DNA from: CAUJIW01 sp963205175
GTDB lineage: Bacteria; Pseudomonadota; Alphaproteobacteria; Sphingomonadales; Sphingomonadaceae
Assembly (NCBI GenBank): GCA_041060555.1
Contig: JBEUDS010000001.1
Length of the DNA: 64,000 nucleotides
Direction: 5' to 3' (one strand)
Below the pieces are notes generated by a model, which was not told the origin of the DNA, made no database searches, and worked only from the letters and a program-made list of their open reading frames with translations. Positions 54,371 to 63,504 of the stretch are shown here, in pieces. Numbering within the stretch: position 1 is the first letter of the stretch; each line of letters begins with the position of its first letter. The position numbers and the translations under genes are program-made.

Positions 54371-55420
54371 TCAACCTGCCGAGGCTGCCAGCTTGGTCAC
54401 GCTGGTGGTATCGGCCTCGGTGCAGACGCGGTTGCGCCCGGTCTCCTTGGCCAGATAAAGCGCCGCGTCGGCACGCTCGATGAGGTCGTCGAGACTGTCC
54501 TGCCATCGCAGCTGGGAAATGCCCAGCGACAGGGTGACCTGACCGACGGTCCGGTTCATGTTCTTGACCCTGAGCGTGCGCGAGCCGACGAAATCACGAA
54601 TCTGTTCGGCAATATCGGTGGCCGCCCGGGTATCGCGGTTGGGCAGAACGATGACGAACTCCTCGCCGCCATAGCGGGCGGGAAAGCCAATACCCTGACA
54701 CAGCTGTTCAAGGCTGTTGCCCACCAGCTTGAGCACCTCGTCTCCCAGCCGATGACCCCAGGTGTCATTGAACTGCTTGAAGCGGTCGATATCGCAAAAC
54801 AGCAGCGACAGCGGCTTGCGATCGGCGATGGCGCGGGCGGAATGGATCTCCAGATAGCTCTGGAAGGCCTTGCGATTGGGCAGGCCGGTGAGCGGATCGG
54901 TTCGCGATTCGGCGCGGGCCTGCTCAAGGTCGCTGCGCAGGGCCTGGATCTCCCGGCTGGCAATCGCCACCTGCGACTCAAGCCGCTGGGTCTTTTCAAT
55001 CATCGCCGACGTGGCCTCGATCAGCCGGCTGAGCAGTTCCCGCTGGGTGACCACATCATCGGTCGCCTGCAGGTAGTCATTGCCTTCATTCAGGGCGTCC
55101 CGGTACTGCCGGGCATCATCGCCGGCGCTCTCGACATACAGCGACAGGCGCTGCAGCTGAATCTGGCTGGCGTCGTAAAGGCTGGTCAGCCGCTGACCGT
55201 CACTGGCATTGCCGAACTGACGCCAGATCCGGTCGAGATCAAGCTGGCTGGGGAGAATCGGGCGGGCAAGCGCGGCATCGAGAGCCTCGCACAGCTTGTC
55301 ATCGGACTTCGACAGATAACGGTAGAACAGGGCGTAGGTCTCCGGCGTCGGATCGACCCCAAGTCGCCCAGCCAGTTCGAGAATACGCGCGCCCAGTGCG
55401 CTGTCTGCACACATGCTCAT
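54371..55420 (-). CDS. Diguanylate cyclase (GGDEF), soluble
   Basis: This 349-residue protein has an N-terminal helical region (about 1-165), partly coiled coil (AMIEKTQRLESQVAIASREIQAL, quoted in part), and a GGDEF domain (about 180-345) with intact GGEEF (ARYGGEEFVIVLP). The RxxD inhibitory site is missing: QGIG occupies its place. It should make c-di-GMP without product feedback at that site. ATG 55420 is preferred; ATG 55414 is also possible. Confidence 0.88.
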   Translation of the reverse strand: MSMCADSALGARILELAGRLGVDPTPETYALFYRYLSKSDDKLCEALDAALARPILPSQLDLDRIWRQFGNASDGQRLTSLYDASQIQLQRLSLYVESAGDDARQYRDALNEGNDYLQATDDVVTQRELLSRLIEATSAMIEKTQRLESQVAIASREIQALRSDLEQARAESRTDPLTGLPNRKAFQSYLEIHSARAIADRKPLSLLFCDIDRFKQFNDTWGHRLGDEVLKLVGNSLEQLCQGIGFPARYGGEEFVIVLPNRDTRAATDIAEQIRDFVGSRTLRVKNMNRTVGQVTLSLGISQLRWQDSLDDLIERADAALYLAKETGRNRVCTEADTTSVTKLAASAG

Positions 55421-55549
55421 TGCAGTTCCGCACCCCTCTGTCGCGGCTACACAAATACGGCACACCGCGCCGACCCCTCGGCGCGGCGACCTGTCGATGA
55501 CCAGGAAGATAGAGGGTCGGAAGTTAAGAAAGCCCGAAAATCGATTAAC

Positions 55550-57079
55550 TCAGGCGGCTTCCTTGCCACGGGCGGAGACCAGCAGAAAGGCGGGAACATG
55601 CGCGCCAAGGCCGACAACCGGCTCGTCAGCGTCATCGCGGTCGCGACGATCATCACCCCGGCGGCCGCGGCCGCGATCGCCTGCGCTGCTATGCCGCGCC
55701 TCGCGCGCCGGCCGGGAATCGCGCTCACGCTCAGGACGTGACTCGCGCTCACGCTCAGGACGGGACTCGCGCTCGGGCCGGCCATCACGGCGGCCCCGGC
55801 TTTCGCTGGCGCCGGCCGGCTTCTCGGCGGTCTTTTCCCTGGCCGGCTTCTCGGCGGCCTTTTCCAAGGCCTTGTCGGCCGACTTGTCCGCGCCGCCCTT
55901 GCCCCGGCTCCGACGCCGGTCACCGCCGCGGCGACCGGCCTCCGGCGCCTCCAGTGCCACGCTCTGGGCGACCTCGCGCCGCGGGATCGGTTGTCCGGTC
56001 AAGGCCTCTACCGCCGCCACCGCCTCGGCTTCGGCCGGGGTGGCAAGCGTCACGGCGACACCGCTGCGACCGGCGCGGCCGGTGCGGCCGATGCGATGCA
56101 CATAGTCATCGGCATGGATCGGCACATCGAAGTTGAACACATGGCTGACGCCCGGCACGTCAAGGCCGCGCGCGGCAACATCGCTGGCCACCAGCAGCGG
56201 CAGGTCGCCGGCGCGGAACCGCTCCAGCACCTGCAGGCGTTCGGCCTGCTCCATGTCGCCGTGCAGCTGGCCGGCCTTGAAGCCATGGCGAGTCAACGAC
56301 TCCTGCAGCACCTTCACGTCGCGCTTGCGATTGCAGAAGATGATGGCATTGGTGACATCGAGCTCGCGGATGAGATCGCGCAGTGTCTCGCGCTTGGCCC
56401 GTTCGCCCACCACCACCAGCGACTGGGCGATGGAGGTGTTGGCGGTCGCCGGGCGTGCAACCTCGATCGCCTTGGGGTCGCGCAGGAACTGGTCGGCCAG
56501 TCGCTTCACGACCGGGGGCATTGTCGCGGAAAAAAACAGGGTCTGACGGCGCGGCGGCATCAGGGAGACGATGCGCTCGACATCCGGGATGAAACCCATG
56601 TCGAGCATCCGGTCAGCCTCGTCGATCACCAGAATCTCGACGCCCGAGAGCATGACCTTCGAGCGCTCGCACTGGTCGATCAGCCGGCCCGGCGTGGCGA
56701 TCAGCACGTCAACACCCTTGTCGAGCGCCCGGTCCTGTTCACCGAAGGCCATGCCGCCGATCAACAACGCCATGGAAAGCTTATGGTATTTGCCGTACTT
56801 CTCGAAGTTCTCGGCCACCTGGACCGCCAGTTCGCGGGTCGGCTCCAGGATCAGCGACCGCGGCATCCGCGCCCGCGCACGCCCCTGGGCCAGAATGTCG
56901 ATCATCGGCAGGGTGAAACTGGCGGTCTTGCCGGTGCCGGTCTGGGCGATGCCCAGCACGTCGCGACCCTGCAACACGGTCGGGATGGCCTGGCGCTGGA
57001 TCGGAGTCGGCTCGGTGTAGCCACTATCGGCCACTGCGCGCAGCAACTCTTCAGACAAGCCAAGAAATTCAAAAGACAT
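55550..57079 (-). CDS. rhlE: DEAD-box RNA helicase (RhlE type)
   Basis: This 509-residue helicase has motif I AQTGTGKT (45-52), DEAD (153-156), SAT, and motif VI HRIGRTGRAGR. The last 130 residues are a charged Arg/Glu/Lys/Ala tail with an ESRPERER repeat made by a 24-bp DNA repeat. It remodels structured RNA, often in cold adaptation and ribosome assembly. The 190-bp gap after it to nadK holds a 14-bp palindrome and no gene. Confidence 0.93.
   Translation of the reverse strand: MSFEFLGLSEELLRAVADSGYTEPTPIQRQAIPTVLQGRDVLGIAQTGTGKTASFTLPMIDILAQGRARARMPRSLILEPTRELAVQVAENFEKYGKYHKLSMALLIGGMAFGEQDRALDKGVDVLIATPGRLIDQCERSKVMLSGVEILVIDEADRMLDMGFIPDVERIVSLMPPRRQTLFFSATMPPVVKRLADQFLRDPKAIEVARPATANTSIAQSLVVVGERAKRETLRDLIRELDVTNAIIFCNRKRDVKVLQESLTRHGFKAGQLHGDMEQAERLQVLERFRAGDLPLLVASDVAARGLDVPGVSHVFNFDVPIHADDYVHRIGRTGRAGRSGVAVTLATPAEAEAVAAVEALTGQPIPRREVAQSVALEAPEAGRRGGDRRRSRGKGGADKSADKALEKAAEKPAREKTAEKPAGASESRGRRDGRPERESRPERERESRPERERDSRPAREARHSSAGDRGRGRRGDDRRDRDDADEPVVGLGAHVPAFLLVSARGKEAA
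55717..55779. repeat. 24-bp tandem repeat in the rhlE tail
   Basis: About 2.6 near-identical copies of a 24-bp unit (ACTCGCGCTCACGCTCAGG followed by ACGTG) encode the ESRPERER repeat. It is in frame, so changes in copy number vary tail length only. Confidence 0.85.
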
Positions 57080-57214
57080 CGAGGTTCCAGATCATTGGGG
57101 CTGCCAGACCGCCTCGATCCCATGTATCGAAACCTAGCTCTAGCTGGGCGCATATAGAAAGAAATGTGGCAAGTTTGCAATGCAGCAATTGGCCGAAACG
57201 AACGATAAGTGAGG

Positions 57215-57228
57215 AAAATGCGCATTTT
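57215..57228. promoter_or_regulatory. 14-bp perfect palindrome between rhlE and nadK
   Basis: AAAATGCGCATTTT lies upstream of rhlE and downstream of nadK's upstream neighbour on the minus strand. It may be an operator or, since T residues follow on both strands, a small terminator for the minus-strand nadK transcript read-through. Uncertain. Confidence 0.35.
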
Positions 57229-57269
57229 GCCCGAGCGCCGACGTCCGCAGGCCCTGAATCCAGCGCCTT

Positions 57270-58046
57270 TCAGGCGATGAACTGCTCCATGAGGATGCGG
57301 TCGGCCAGCGTGTGATTGGGGTCGAACAGCAGTTCCAGTCGGATCGACTGGTCGGTCTCGACGCGAACTCGCGCCACATCGCGCACCTCCGTCTGGTCGG
57401 CGACGGCGCTGACCGGGCGCTTGTGCGCCTCCAGGACACGGAACTCGATACTGCAGCTGCTGGGCAGGATGGCGCCACGCCAGCGGCGCGGCCGGAAGGC
57501 GGAAATCGGGGTGAGCGCCAGCAGGTCGCAGCCCAGCGGCAGAATCGGGCCGTGGGCGGACAGGTTGTAGGCGGTGGAGCCGGCCGGCGTCGCCACCAGC
57601 ACGCCATCACACACCAGTTCCGGCATCCGCACCTGGCCATCGATGGCGATCTCGATCTTGGCGGCCTGGCGGGTTTCACGCAGCAGCGACACTTCATTGA
57701 TCGCCGACGATGACACGCGCTCGCCGGCGATGGTCTGAGCCTCCATCCGCAACGGATTGAGAATGAAGCGTTCGGCTTTCGTCAATCGTTCGTGCAGACG
57801 GTCCGGCTCATACTCGTTCATCAGGAAGCCGATGGTGCCCCGGTTCATGCCGTAGATCGGCACCCGACGCTTGAGCGAGGCATGTAGCGTCTGAAGCATG
57901 AAGCCGTCGCCGCCCAGGGCGACGACAATATCGGCCTCCGCCGGCACCACCCAGTCATAGCGCGCCTGCATGTCGACCAGTGCCGCCTGGGCCTCCGGCG
58001 CGGAGCTGGCGACGATGGCCAGTTTGTGACGTTGTGGATCGAACAT
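57270..58046 (-). CDS. nadK: NAD kinase
   Basis: This 258-residue enzyme makes NADP from NAD with ATP or polyphosphate. The signature GGDG is at 45-48 (VVALGGDGFMLQTLH), followed by YGMNRGTIGFLMNEY and the conserved TPAGSTAYNLSAHGPI. I chose ATG 58046 as the family start; the frame is open 26 codons further toward moaA. Confidence 0.95.
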   Translation of the reverse strand: MFDPQRHKLAIVASSAPEAQAALVDMQARYDWVVPAEADIVVALGGDGFMLQTLHASLKRRVPIYGMNRGTIGFLMNEYEPDRLHERLTKAERFILNPLRMEAQTIAGERVSSSAINEVSLLRETRQAAKIEIAIDGQVRMPELVCDGVLVATPAGSTAYNLSAHGPILPLGCDLLALTPISAFRPRRWRGAILPSSCSIEFRVLEAHKRPVSAVADQTEVRDVARVRVETDQSIRLELLFDPNHTLADRILMEQFIA

Positions 58047-58120
58047 GAAAGCCTGTGCGCTGTGGTGATCCGGGACGCTCCCGCAGGCGAAGTTCTGGCA
58101 GGTTCGCGCCACAGGCGCAA

Positions 58121-59167
58121 TCACCCGCCGGTGACGCTCATGTGGCGAGGGACAGCCGGCGCGATGCCGCTGCCGATGCGGAAATCATGCCCGTGCGGCT
58201 TGGCGGCGATCGCCGCCGTGATGGCGGCGTCCAGCAGATCGTCCGATGCGCTGGCGCGCAGCGGCGCGCGCAGGTCCAGGCGGTCTTCCTGACCCAGGCA
58301 CATGTAGAGCATGCCGGTGCAGGTGACGCGGACCCGGTTGCAGGACTCGCAGAAATTGTGGCTCATAGGCGTGATGAAGCCGATCGTCTGCCCTGTTTCC
58401 GCGACACGGACATAGCGGGCCGGGCCGCCGGTGCTCAGCGGCAGGTCGATCAGCGTGCGGCGCCGGGCCAGGTGGGCGCGCACCTCGGCGAGCGACAGGT
58501 ACTGCTCGGCCCGTGTGACATCGACGTCGCCCAGCGGCATGGTCTCGATGAAGGTGAGGTCGAAGCCGTGCTCGGCACACCAGTCGGCCAGCCTGTCGGT
58601 CTCGTCGTCATTGACCCCGCGCAGCGCCACCGTGTTGATCTTGACCGCCAGCCCGGCGTCGCGGGCAGCGAAGATGCCCTCCAGCACCGGCGCCAGCCGG
58701 CCCCAGCGGGTAACCTGCCGGAACCGCTCGGCCTCCAGCGTGTCCAGCGAGACGTTGACCCGCCGCACACCGGCACGCGCCAGGTCGTCGGCGAAGCGCG
58801 CGAGCTGGCTGCCGTTGGTGGTCAACGTCAGTTCGTCGAGCGCGCCGGTCGTCAGATGCCGGCCCAGCGACTGGAACAGCCCGATGATGTCACGGCGCAC
58901 CAGCGGCTCGCCGCCGGTCAGCCGCAGCTTGCGGACGCCGCGGCGGATGAACGCTGTGCACAGCCGGTCCAGTTCCTCCAGCGTCAGCAGTTCCTGGCGC
59001 GGCAGAAAGGTCATGTGTTCGGCCATGCAGTACTGGCAGCGGAAGTCGCAGCGGTCGGTGACCGAGACGCGCAGGTAGCGGATGGTACGGCCGAACGGAT
59101 CCACCAGCGGTCCGGTGGCACCGGGCCGGGTCTGGGTGTCGTGGGACGTGATTCCGCTCTGCCACAT
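58121..59167 (-). CDS. moaA: GTP 3',8-cyclase MoaA (molybdopterin synthesis)
   Basis: This 348-residue radical-SAM enzyme performs the first step of molybdenum cofactor synthesis. The N-terminal cluster is Cys40, Cys44, Cys47 (CDFRCQYC). The C-terminal cluster comes from CESCNRVRVTC. The conserved C-terminal Gly-Gly is the last dipeptide. It supplies cofactor used by enzymes such as formate dehydrogenase, consistent with fdhD at 14760. Confidence 0.96.
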   Translation of the reverse strand: MWQSGITSHDTQTRPGATGPLVDPFGRTIRYLRVSVTDRCDFRCQYCMAEHMTFLPRQELLTLEELDRLCTAFIRRGVRKLRLTGGEPLVRRDIIGLFQSLGRHLTTGALDELTLTTNGSQLARFADDLARAGVRRVNVSLDTLEAERFRQVTRWGRLAPVLEGIFAARDAGLAVKINTVALRGVNDDETDRLADWCAEHGFDLTFIETMPLGDVDVTRAEQYLSLAEVRAHLARRRTLIDLPLSTGGPARYVRVAETGQTIGFITPMSHNFCESCNRVRVTCTGMLYMCLGQEDRLDLRAPLRASASDDLLDAAITAAIAAKPHGHDFRIGSGIAPAVPRHMSVTGG

Positions 59168-59202
59168 GCATCAACATCTAGCATGCTGCCGATGCGCATC
59201 AA

Positions 59203-59253
59203 GCCAGGGCGGGTATCAGGCCAGAGGGAGTATCAGGCCAGAGGGAGTATCAG
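59203..59253. repeat. 17-bp tandem repeat, three units
   Basis: Three 17-bp units (GCCAGAGGGAGTATCAG consensus; the last two identical, the first with three differences). The last unit contains the stop codon of the minus-strand flagellar-like gene, and the array lies in the 82-bp gap before moaA. Confidence 0.88.
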
Positions 59254-59627
59254 GCCGAGCGGTCCCGGTCCTGACCATTGCCGACAACCGAGATCAGCTC
59301 CCGCGTCACGTCATCAAGAGCGCGGATGACCTTGGCATTGGCCTTGTAGGCATGCACCGCCTCGCGCATCATGACGATATCCTCGGCCAGCGACGGCACA
59401 TAGCGTGGCGTGCCATAAGCGGGAGCGGCAGTGCTCAAGGGGCCCATCGAGCCACGGCCGGGCTCGCCGGCGACAGGCTGTTCCGACGCCTGACCGTAGG
59501 CGCTTGCCGCCTGCGCGCTGTACTTGGCCTCTCTGGCCGGTCGTTGCACGATATTGCTTGCCGCGCCGTTGGCGCGGTTCGTTGCATCAACCAGCCCGGC
59601 GACCGCAATGGTCAACGCCGGTATCAC
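59250..59627 (-). CDS. Small protein with a flagellar basal-body rod-like C terminus
   Basis: A 125-residue protein starting at GTG. The N terminus resembles a rod-protein start (TIAVAGLVDATNRANGAASNIV), the centre is low-complexity, and the C terminus (DIVMMREAVHAYKANAKVIRALDDVTRELI) looks like the helix that ends FlgC/FlgG/FlgE proteins. It is too short for any full rod or hook protein. The CtrA box 110 bases upstream of its start would fit a flagellar gene. The stop lies in a tandem repeat. Its function is unknown. Confidence 0.65.
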   Translation of the reverse strand: MIPALTIAVAGLVDATNRANGAASNIVQRPAREAKYSAQAASAYGQASEQPVAGEPGRGSMGPLSTAAPAYGTPRYVPSLAEDIVMMREAVHAYKANAKVIRALDDVTRELISVVGNGQDRDRSA

Positions 59628-59736
59628 CTAACACCACCCTTGTGCCCCGGTCATCTTGTCGTGACCATCGGGCGTCTGCTGAATGAAAGTCGGCTGCTTC
59701 TTTGGCAGTCCAGACCCCGAGACTGTCAGTCAGGTG

Positions 59737-59751
59737 TTAACATCGTCTTAA
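59737..59751. promoter_or_regulatory. Perfect CtrA-type box between the flagellar-like and EAL genes
   Basis: TTAA-CATCGTC-TTAA is a full CtrA site, nested in the palindrome TGTTAA-N7-TTAACA (59735-59753). It is in the 221-bp divergent gap, 110 bases from the minus-strand gene and 98-134 bases from the EAL gene. Nothing else coding is seen in this gap. Confidence 0.65.
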
Positions 59752-59848
59752 CAGGTTGCCCCCGCCGTGGCGGGGAGAAACACGACGATCATCGCCCTTC
59801 CATCACCGAGGGTCTGGCTCTAGGGTGCCGTGGTCGTCATGGCGTTGT

Positions 59849-61978
59849 ATGACGATCCCGAGTGTGCTGGCCGTAGGGACTGCTGTGACAGAGCCGCCCG
59901 TCTTCGTGATCTCCTTCCGCTACCGGCGAGACCTGGTGGCGTCGCTGGAGACCATGGGCTTCGACCTAGAGGCCGGACACACCGGCAGTCCTCTGGAGCG
60001 CCAGTACGTCCATTCCGGGGCGCGCGTGGTCGTTGTCGACATGCGCGGCGCGATTGAGAAGGGCCTGGCGGGCCTGCGGGCGTTGTCGCCGCATGTGCAG
60101 GCGCGGAGGGGCGGGCTGATCGCGTTGCTGGGTGCCCGGGATGAGCGACATCTCGGCGCGGTGGCAGAGGCCGGGGCGACACATTTCCTGATCAGTCCGT
60201 TCCGGCCGATCGAACTCGGTACGACAGTGCGTTGCGCCATATCCGTTGCCGCCCAGGCGTGCCAGAGCTTGCCGGCGTTGACCACCCCGAGCGACGATCA
60301 TGGCAATGTGCCGGGCTGGGAGTGGGACAGTGCGACCAGCCTGGTGACGGTGTCGCCCGGCCTTGTCAGGACGTTCCCCCTCGGCCTGCCGTCATTCGTC
60401 GTCGGCATCGAGGCATTGCTGCGCTTCGTCGAACCCCGCCAGCAGCGACGGGTGTTCCAGACCATGCGCGCGGTGGTGGAAAGCGGACAGCCTGCCGACG
60501 TCGAAATGACGGTGCGTGTTCCCGATCTGCCACCCCGGCGGCTGCTGAACAGGGTGCGCCCGACATTCAATCTCGCCGGCAAGGTGACCGGGCTCAGCGC
60601 GACGATCGAGGACATCTCGACCACGGCGCCGGGACAGCTCGTCCAGAGCCATTTCGATATCCTGACGGGGCTGCCGAACCAGAGCCATGCCCGCACACTG
60701 GTCCAGCAAGCTCTCAAGGACGTCGAGGAATTCGCCCCTTCCTGTGCGCTGCTGCTCATCGCCATCAGCCGCTTCGACCAGATCAACGCCGCTTACGGAC
60801 GCAGCATCGCCGATGGCCTGCTGCAGGCGATCGCCCGCCGCCTGCGCCGCCAGCTGCTGGGCGACGGCATCGGTGATCGCTGCACACCCTGCCGGCTGGG
60901 TGGCGCCGAATTCGCCGTGTTGATCACCGGCGCCACGGCGTTGCAGGACAGCCTGCTGGTTGCCCAGCGCGTCGCCGACATCTTCGAACGGCCGTTTCTG
61001 CTGGGCGGGCGCGCCATTCATCTGGTGTGCCGCATGGGGATTGCCGTCGCCGACATCGAGGTGACCGACGCGGAAGTTCTGTTCCAGCGCGCCGACACTG
61101 CATTGACGCGCGCCAAGCCCATGGAACCGAACAGTTTTCAGGTGTTCGCGCCAGGTGACTCCGGACCGTCCGTGCTGCGGGCAAGTCTTGAGACCGACCT
61201 CCGCCGCGCCCTGACCGACGACCGCCTCGATTTCGTGTTCCACCCGCAGGTGGATATCGCCACCGGGCGCATCGTCGGCGCCGAGACACTGGTGCGCTGG
61301 CGTCACCCCGAACTGGGACAGATCGCCCCGGAAATGCTGCTTTCGGTCGCCGAGAACGCCGAGATCATGGTCAGGTTCGACGAAAAGGTACTCGAACGTT
61401 CGCTGGAGGAAATGCGTCGCTGGACGGGCGGCCCGCTGGGCAATCTGCGCGTGTCGGTGAACATGTCGGCGGCACAGCTGCGATCGACACAGTTCGCCGA
61501 ACAGGTGGTGAGCGCGCTCCGGCGGGCGGATGTGGCGCCACAGCGGCTGACCCTAGAAGTCACAGAGACCAGTCTGGTGGAGAACCTGGAAACGGCGGCA
61601 CGCACGCTGGCGCTGCTGCGCAGTGTCGGCATTGGCGTCGCCATTGATGATTTCGGCACCGGCTATTCGTCGCTGGCCTATCTGAAATCCCTGCCGGTCG
61701 ACTATCTGAAGGTCGACAAGCAGTTCATTACCGACCTTGCCCACCAGCGCCGCGACCGCATCCTCATCCACGGACTGGTGGAAATGGCGCGGTCGCTGGG
61801 TATCGGCGTTGTCGCCGAAGGTGTGGAGACCGAGGCCCAGCTAGAGGAACTCGTACGCGAGGGTTGCAACTGGTATCAGGGCTTCCTGTGCACCCCACCG
61901 TTGCCGGCGGCCGAGCTGGCAACCTTCGTTCCTAACTGGAACAACCGCCGTGCCAAGGTTGCGGCCACGCATCACTAG
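59849..61978 (+). CDS. c-di-GMP phosphodiesterase: degenerate REC, PAS, degenerate GGDEF, EAL
   Basis: This is a 709-residue signalling protein. A receiver-like N-terminal part (about 15-130) lacks the switch lysine. A PAS-like part follows (about 165-270), then GGDEF (about 275-435) with GGAEF in place of GGDEF, which is likely inactive. The EAL domain (about 450-695) has ETLVRW in place of EALVRW but keeps IDDFGTGYSSLAYLKSLP and VAEGVETEAQ, so phosphodiesterase activity is likely. GTG 59885 (12 codons in) is an alternative start with a better RBS. A CtrA box lies upstream. Confidence 0.87.
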   Translation: MTIPSVLAVGTAVTEPPVFVISFRYRRDLVASLETMGFDLEAGHTGSPLERQYVHSGARVVVVDMRGAIEKGLAGLRALSPHVQARRGGLIALLGARDERHLGAVAEAGATHFLISPFRPIELGTTVRCAISVAAQACQSLPALTTPSDDHGNVPGWEWDSATSLVTVSPGLVRTFPLGLPSFVVGIEALLRFVEPRQQRRVFQTMRAVVESGQPADVEMTVRVPDLPPRRLLNRVRPTFNLAGKVTGLSATIEDISTTAPGQLVQSHFDILTGLPNQSHARTLVQQALKDVEEFAPSCALLLIAISRFDQINAAYGRSIADGLLQAIARRLRRQLLGDGIGDRCTPCRLGGAEFAVLITGATALQDSLLVAQRVADIFERPFLLGGRAIHLVCRMGIAVADIEVTDAEVLFQRADTALTRAKPMEPNSFQVFAPGDSGPSVLRASLETDLRRALTDDRLDFVFHPQVDIATGRIVGAETLVRWRHPELGQIAPEMLLSVAENAEIMVRFDEKVLERSLEEMRRWTGGPLGNLRVSVNMSAAQLRSTQFAEQVVSALRRADVAPQRLTLEVTETSLVENLETAARTLALLRSVGIGVAIDDFGTGYSSLAYLKSLPVDYLKVDKQFITDLAHQRRDRILIHGLVEMARSLGIGVVAEGVETEAQLEELVREGCNWYQGFLCTPPLPAAELATFVPNWNNRRAKVAATHH

Positions 61979-62069
61979 TCACACCCATTGCACTGAGCTG
62001 GCGACACTTTTTTAACAACCGCTGGCTAGTTTGCGCCTCGTCTGAAGCCAGCCAGAGGGGGCGACGCGT

Positions 62070-63461
62070 TTGGGACGCATCCTGTTGATCGACCGGGACG
62101 CCGAACGGGCGTCCATGACCGAGCACGTGCTGCGGCCGGTACTGCGTGAGATTAAAGTCGCTCATTCGCTGTCCGGTGCGATGGCCGCACTGGAAGGCGC
62201 CCGCTTCGACGTCGTGATCGTGCGGGTGGAGGCGGAGCGTGTCCGGTCGGCGCAGGAGATTGATGTCACCGACATCACCCGGATGATCGACGACGGCCGC
62301 AAGTTGGGGGGACGCCAGGACTGGCTGCTGATGGCGCTGGTCGACCAGCCCGACAGCATGTTGCAGACCATGCTCGATGATGCCGGTTTCGACGATATCG
62401 TCTGCGAACCCGTTCATCCCATGCAGCTCGCCAGCCGGGTGTCGACGCTGCTGCGTCTGGCGACCATGTGGCGTGAGCTGCTGCGCCGGCAGCGCACCGC
62501 CCGGCTGTTCACCGCCAACTCGCCGGCCGCCAGTGACGTCAACCTTGAACTGGAGCGCCCCGGCCTGCATCCGGGGCCGCGCGCGCACCCCAGCATTCTG
62601 GCGTTCGACATGACCGGCGGTGGCAGGCGTGCCTTGCGGGTTCACCTCCACCATCATGCCACGGTATCGTGGGCAACCGCCGAAGACGATGCGCTGGGTG
62701 CGCTGTTCACCAGCAACGTGGATGCCTGCCTGCTTCTGGCATCGGACGATTTCGACGCAGCGCTGCGCTTCGCGGAAACGGTGCGCCACTCCGTATCGCT
62801 GTTCAACCTGCCGCTGCTCATCATGGCCCGCGCCATGACTCACCAGCAGATGGACAGGGCATTCAAGGCCGGGGTCACGGATGTCATCATCGGTGACGAT
62901 TTTCCCCAGGATTTCCAGTATCGCTTCGCGTCGCACGTGCGGCTGGAACGCCTGCGCGGCACGCTGGTCCACGCCTATGAACGGGCCGCCAACTCGGCCA
63001 GCCGCGACAGTGTGAGCGGCGTCTACACTCACGGTTTCGCCATGGCGCACCTTGACCAGGCGATTGCCGACAGCCGCGCCCTCAATCACCCGCTCACCGT
63101 CGCCCTGTGCCGGATCGACAACATGGACGAGATCAATCGCCGCTTCGGCTATCATGCCGGCGACCATGTGCTGGGCCAGGTGGGCGTGGTGTTGCGCCAG
63201 GCATTGCGGGGCGAGGATCTGGCAGCCCGACTGACCGGTCGCGAATTCATGCTCATTTTCCCGGACACCCCGGACAGTCGTGCCCGGCTCGCCTTGGGCC
63301 GGGTGCTGTCGATCCTGCGGTTCTCGCCACTGGCACTGCCCGAACAGGCGCAGGGGGGGCTCCACCTGCGGGTCAGCAGCGCCTGTCTGGGGCGCGGGCA
63401 GGAGGAGAGCGCACGCGAACTGCTGCGTGCGCTGTCGTCCCGCCGCCGGGTGGCGGCCTGA
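62070..63461 (+). CDS. PleD-like response regulator with degenerate REC and GGDEF domains
   Basis: This 463-residue protein has the REC-REC-GGDEF layout and length of PleD. The first receiver starts with RILLIDRDAE, but the phosphorylated Asp position reads VIVRVE, and the second is even more diverged. The GGDEF motif is LTGREF. It is therefore probably not a working cyclase or normal phospho-receiver, but may bind c-di-GMP or partners. The start is TTG 62070 with a strong AGAGGGGG site. The gene lies 91 bases after the EAL gene. Confidence 0.82.
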   Translation: MGRILLIDRDAERASMTEHVLRPVLREIKVAHSLSGAMAALEGARFDVVIVRVEAERVRSAQEIDVTDITRMIDDGRKLGGRQDWLLMALVDQPDSMLQTMLDDAGFDDIVCEPVHPMQLASRVSTLLRLATMWRELLRRQRTARLFTANSPAASDVNLELERPGLHPGPRAHPSILAFDMTGGGRRALRVHLHHHATVSWATAEDDALGALFTSNVDACLLLASDDFDAALRFAETVRHSVSLFNLPLLIMARAMTHQQMDRAFKAGVTDVIIGDDFPQDFQYRFASHVRLERLRGTLVHAYERAANSASRDSVSGVYTHGFAMAHLDQAIADSRALNHPLTVALCRIDNMDEINRRFGYHAGDHVLGQVGVVLRQALRGEDLAARLTGREFMLIFPDTPDSRARLALGRVLSILRFSPLALPEQAQGGLHLRVSSACLGRGQEESARELLRALSSRRRVAA

Positions 63462-63504
63462 CTGACGCCTTGACCGGGGTCGCCCGGCGGCGCACCCTCA
63501 TCGC

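Noticed and set aside
55500..55535. Pair of TTAA sequences near the GGDEF gene as a CtrA box
   Set aside because: Spacing between the two TTAA elements is far from 7 bases.
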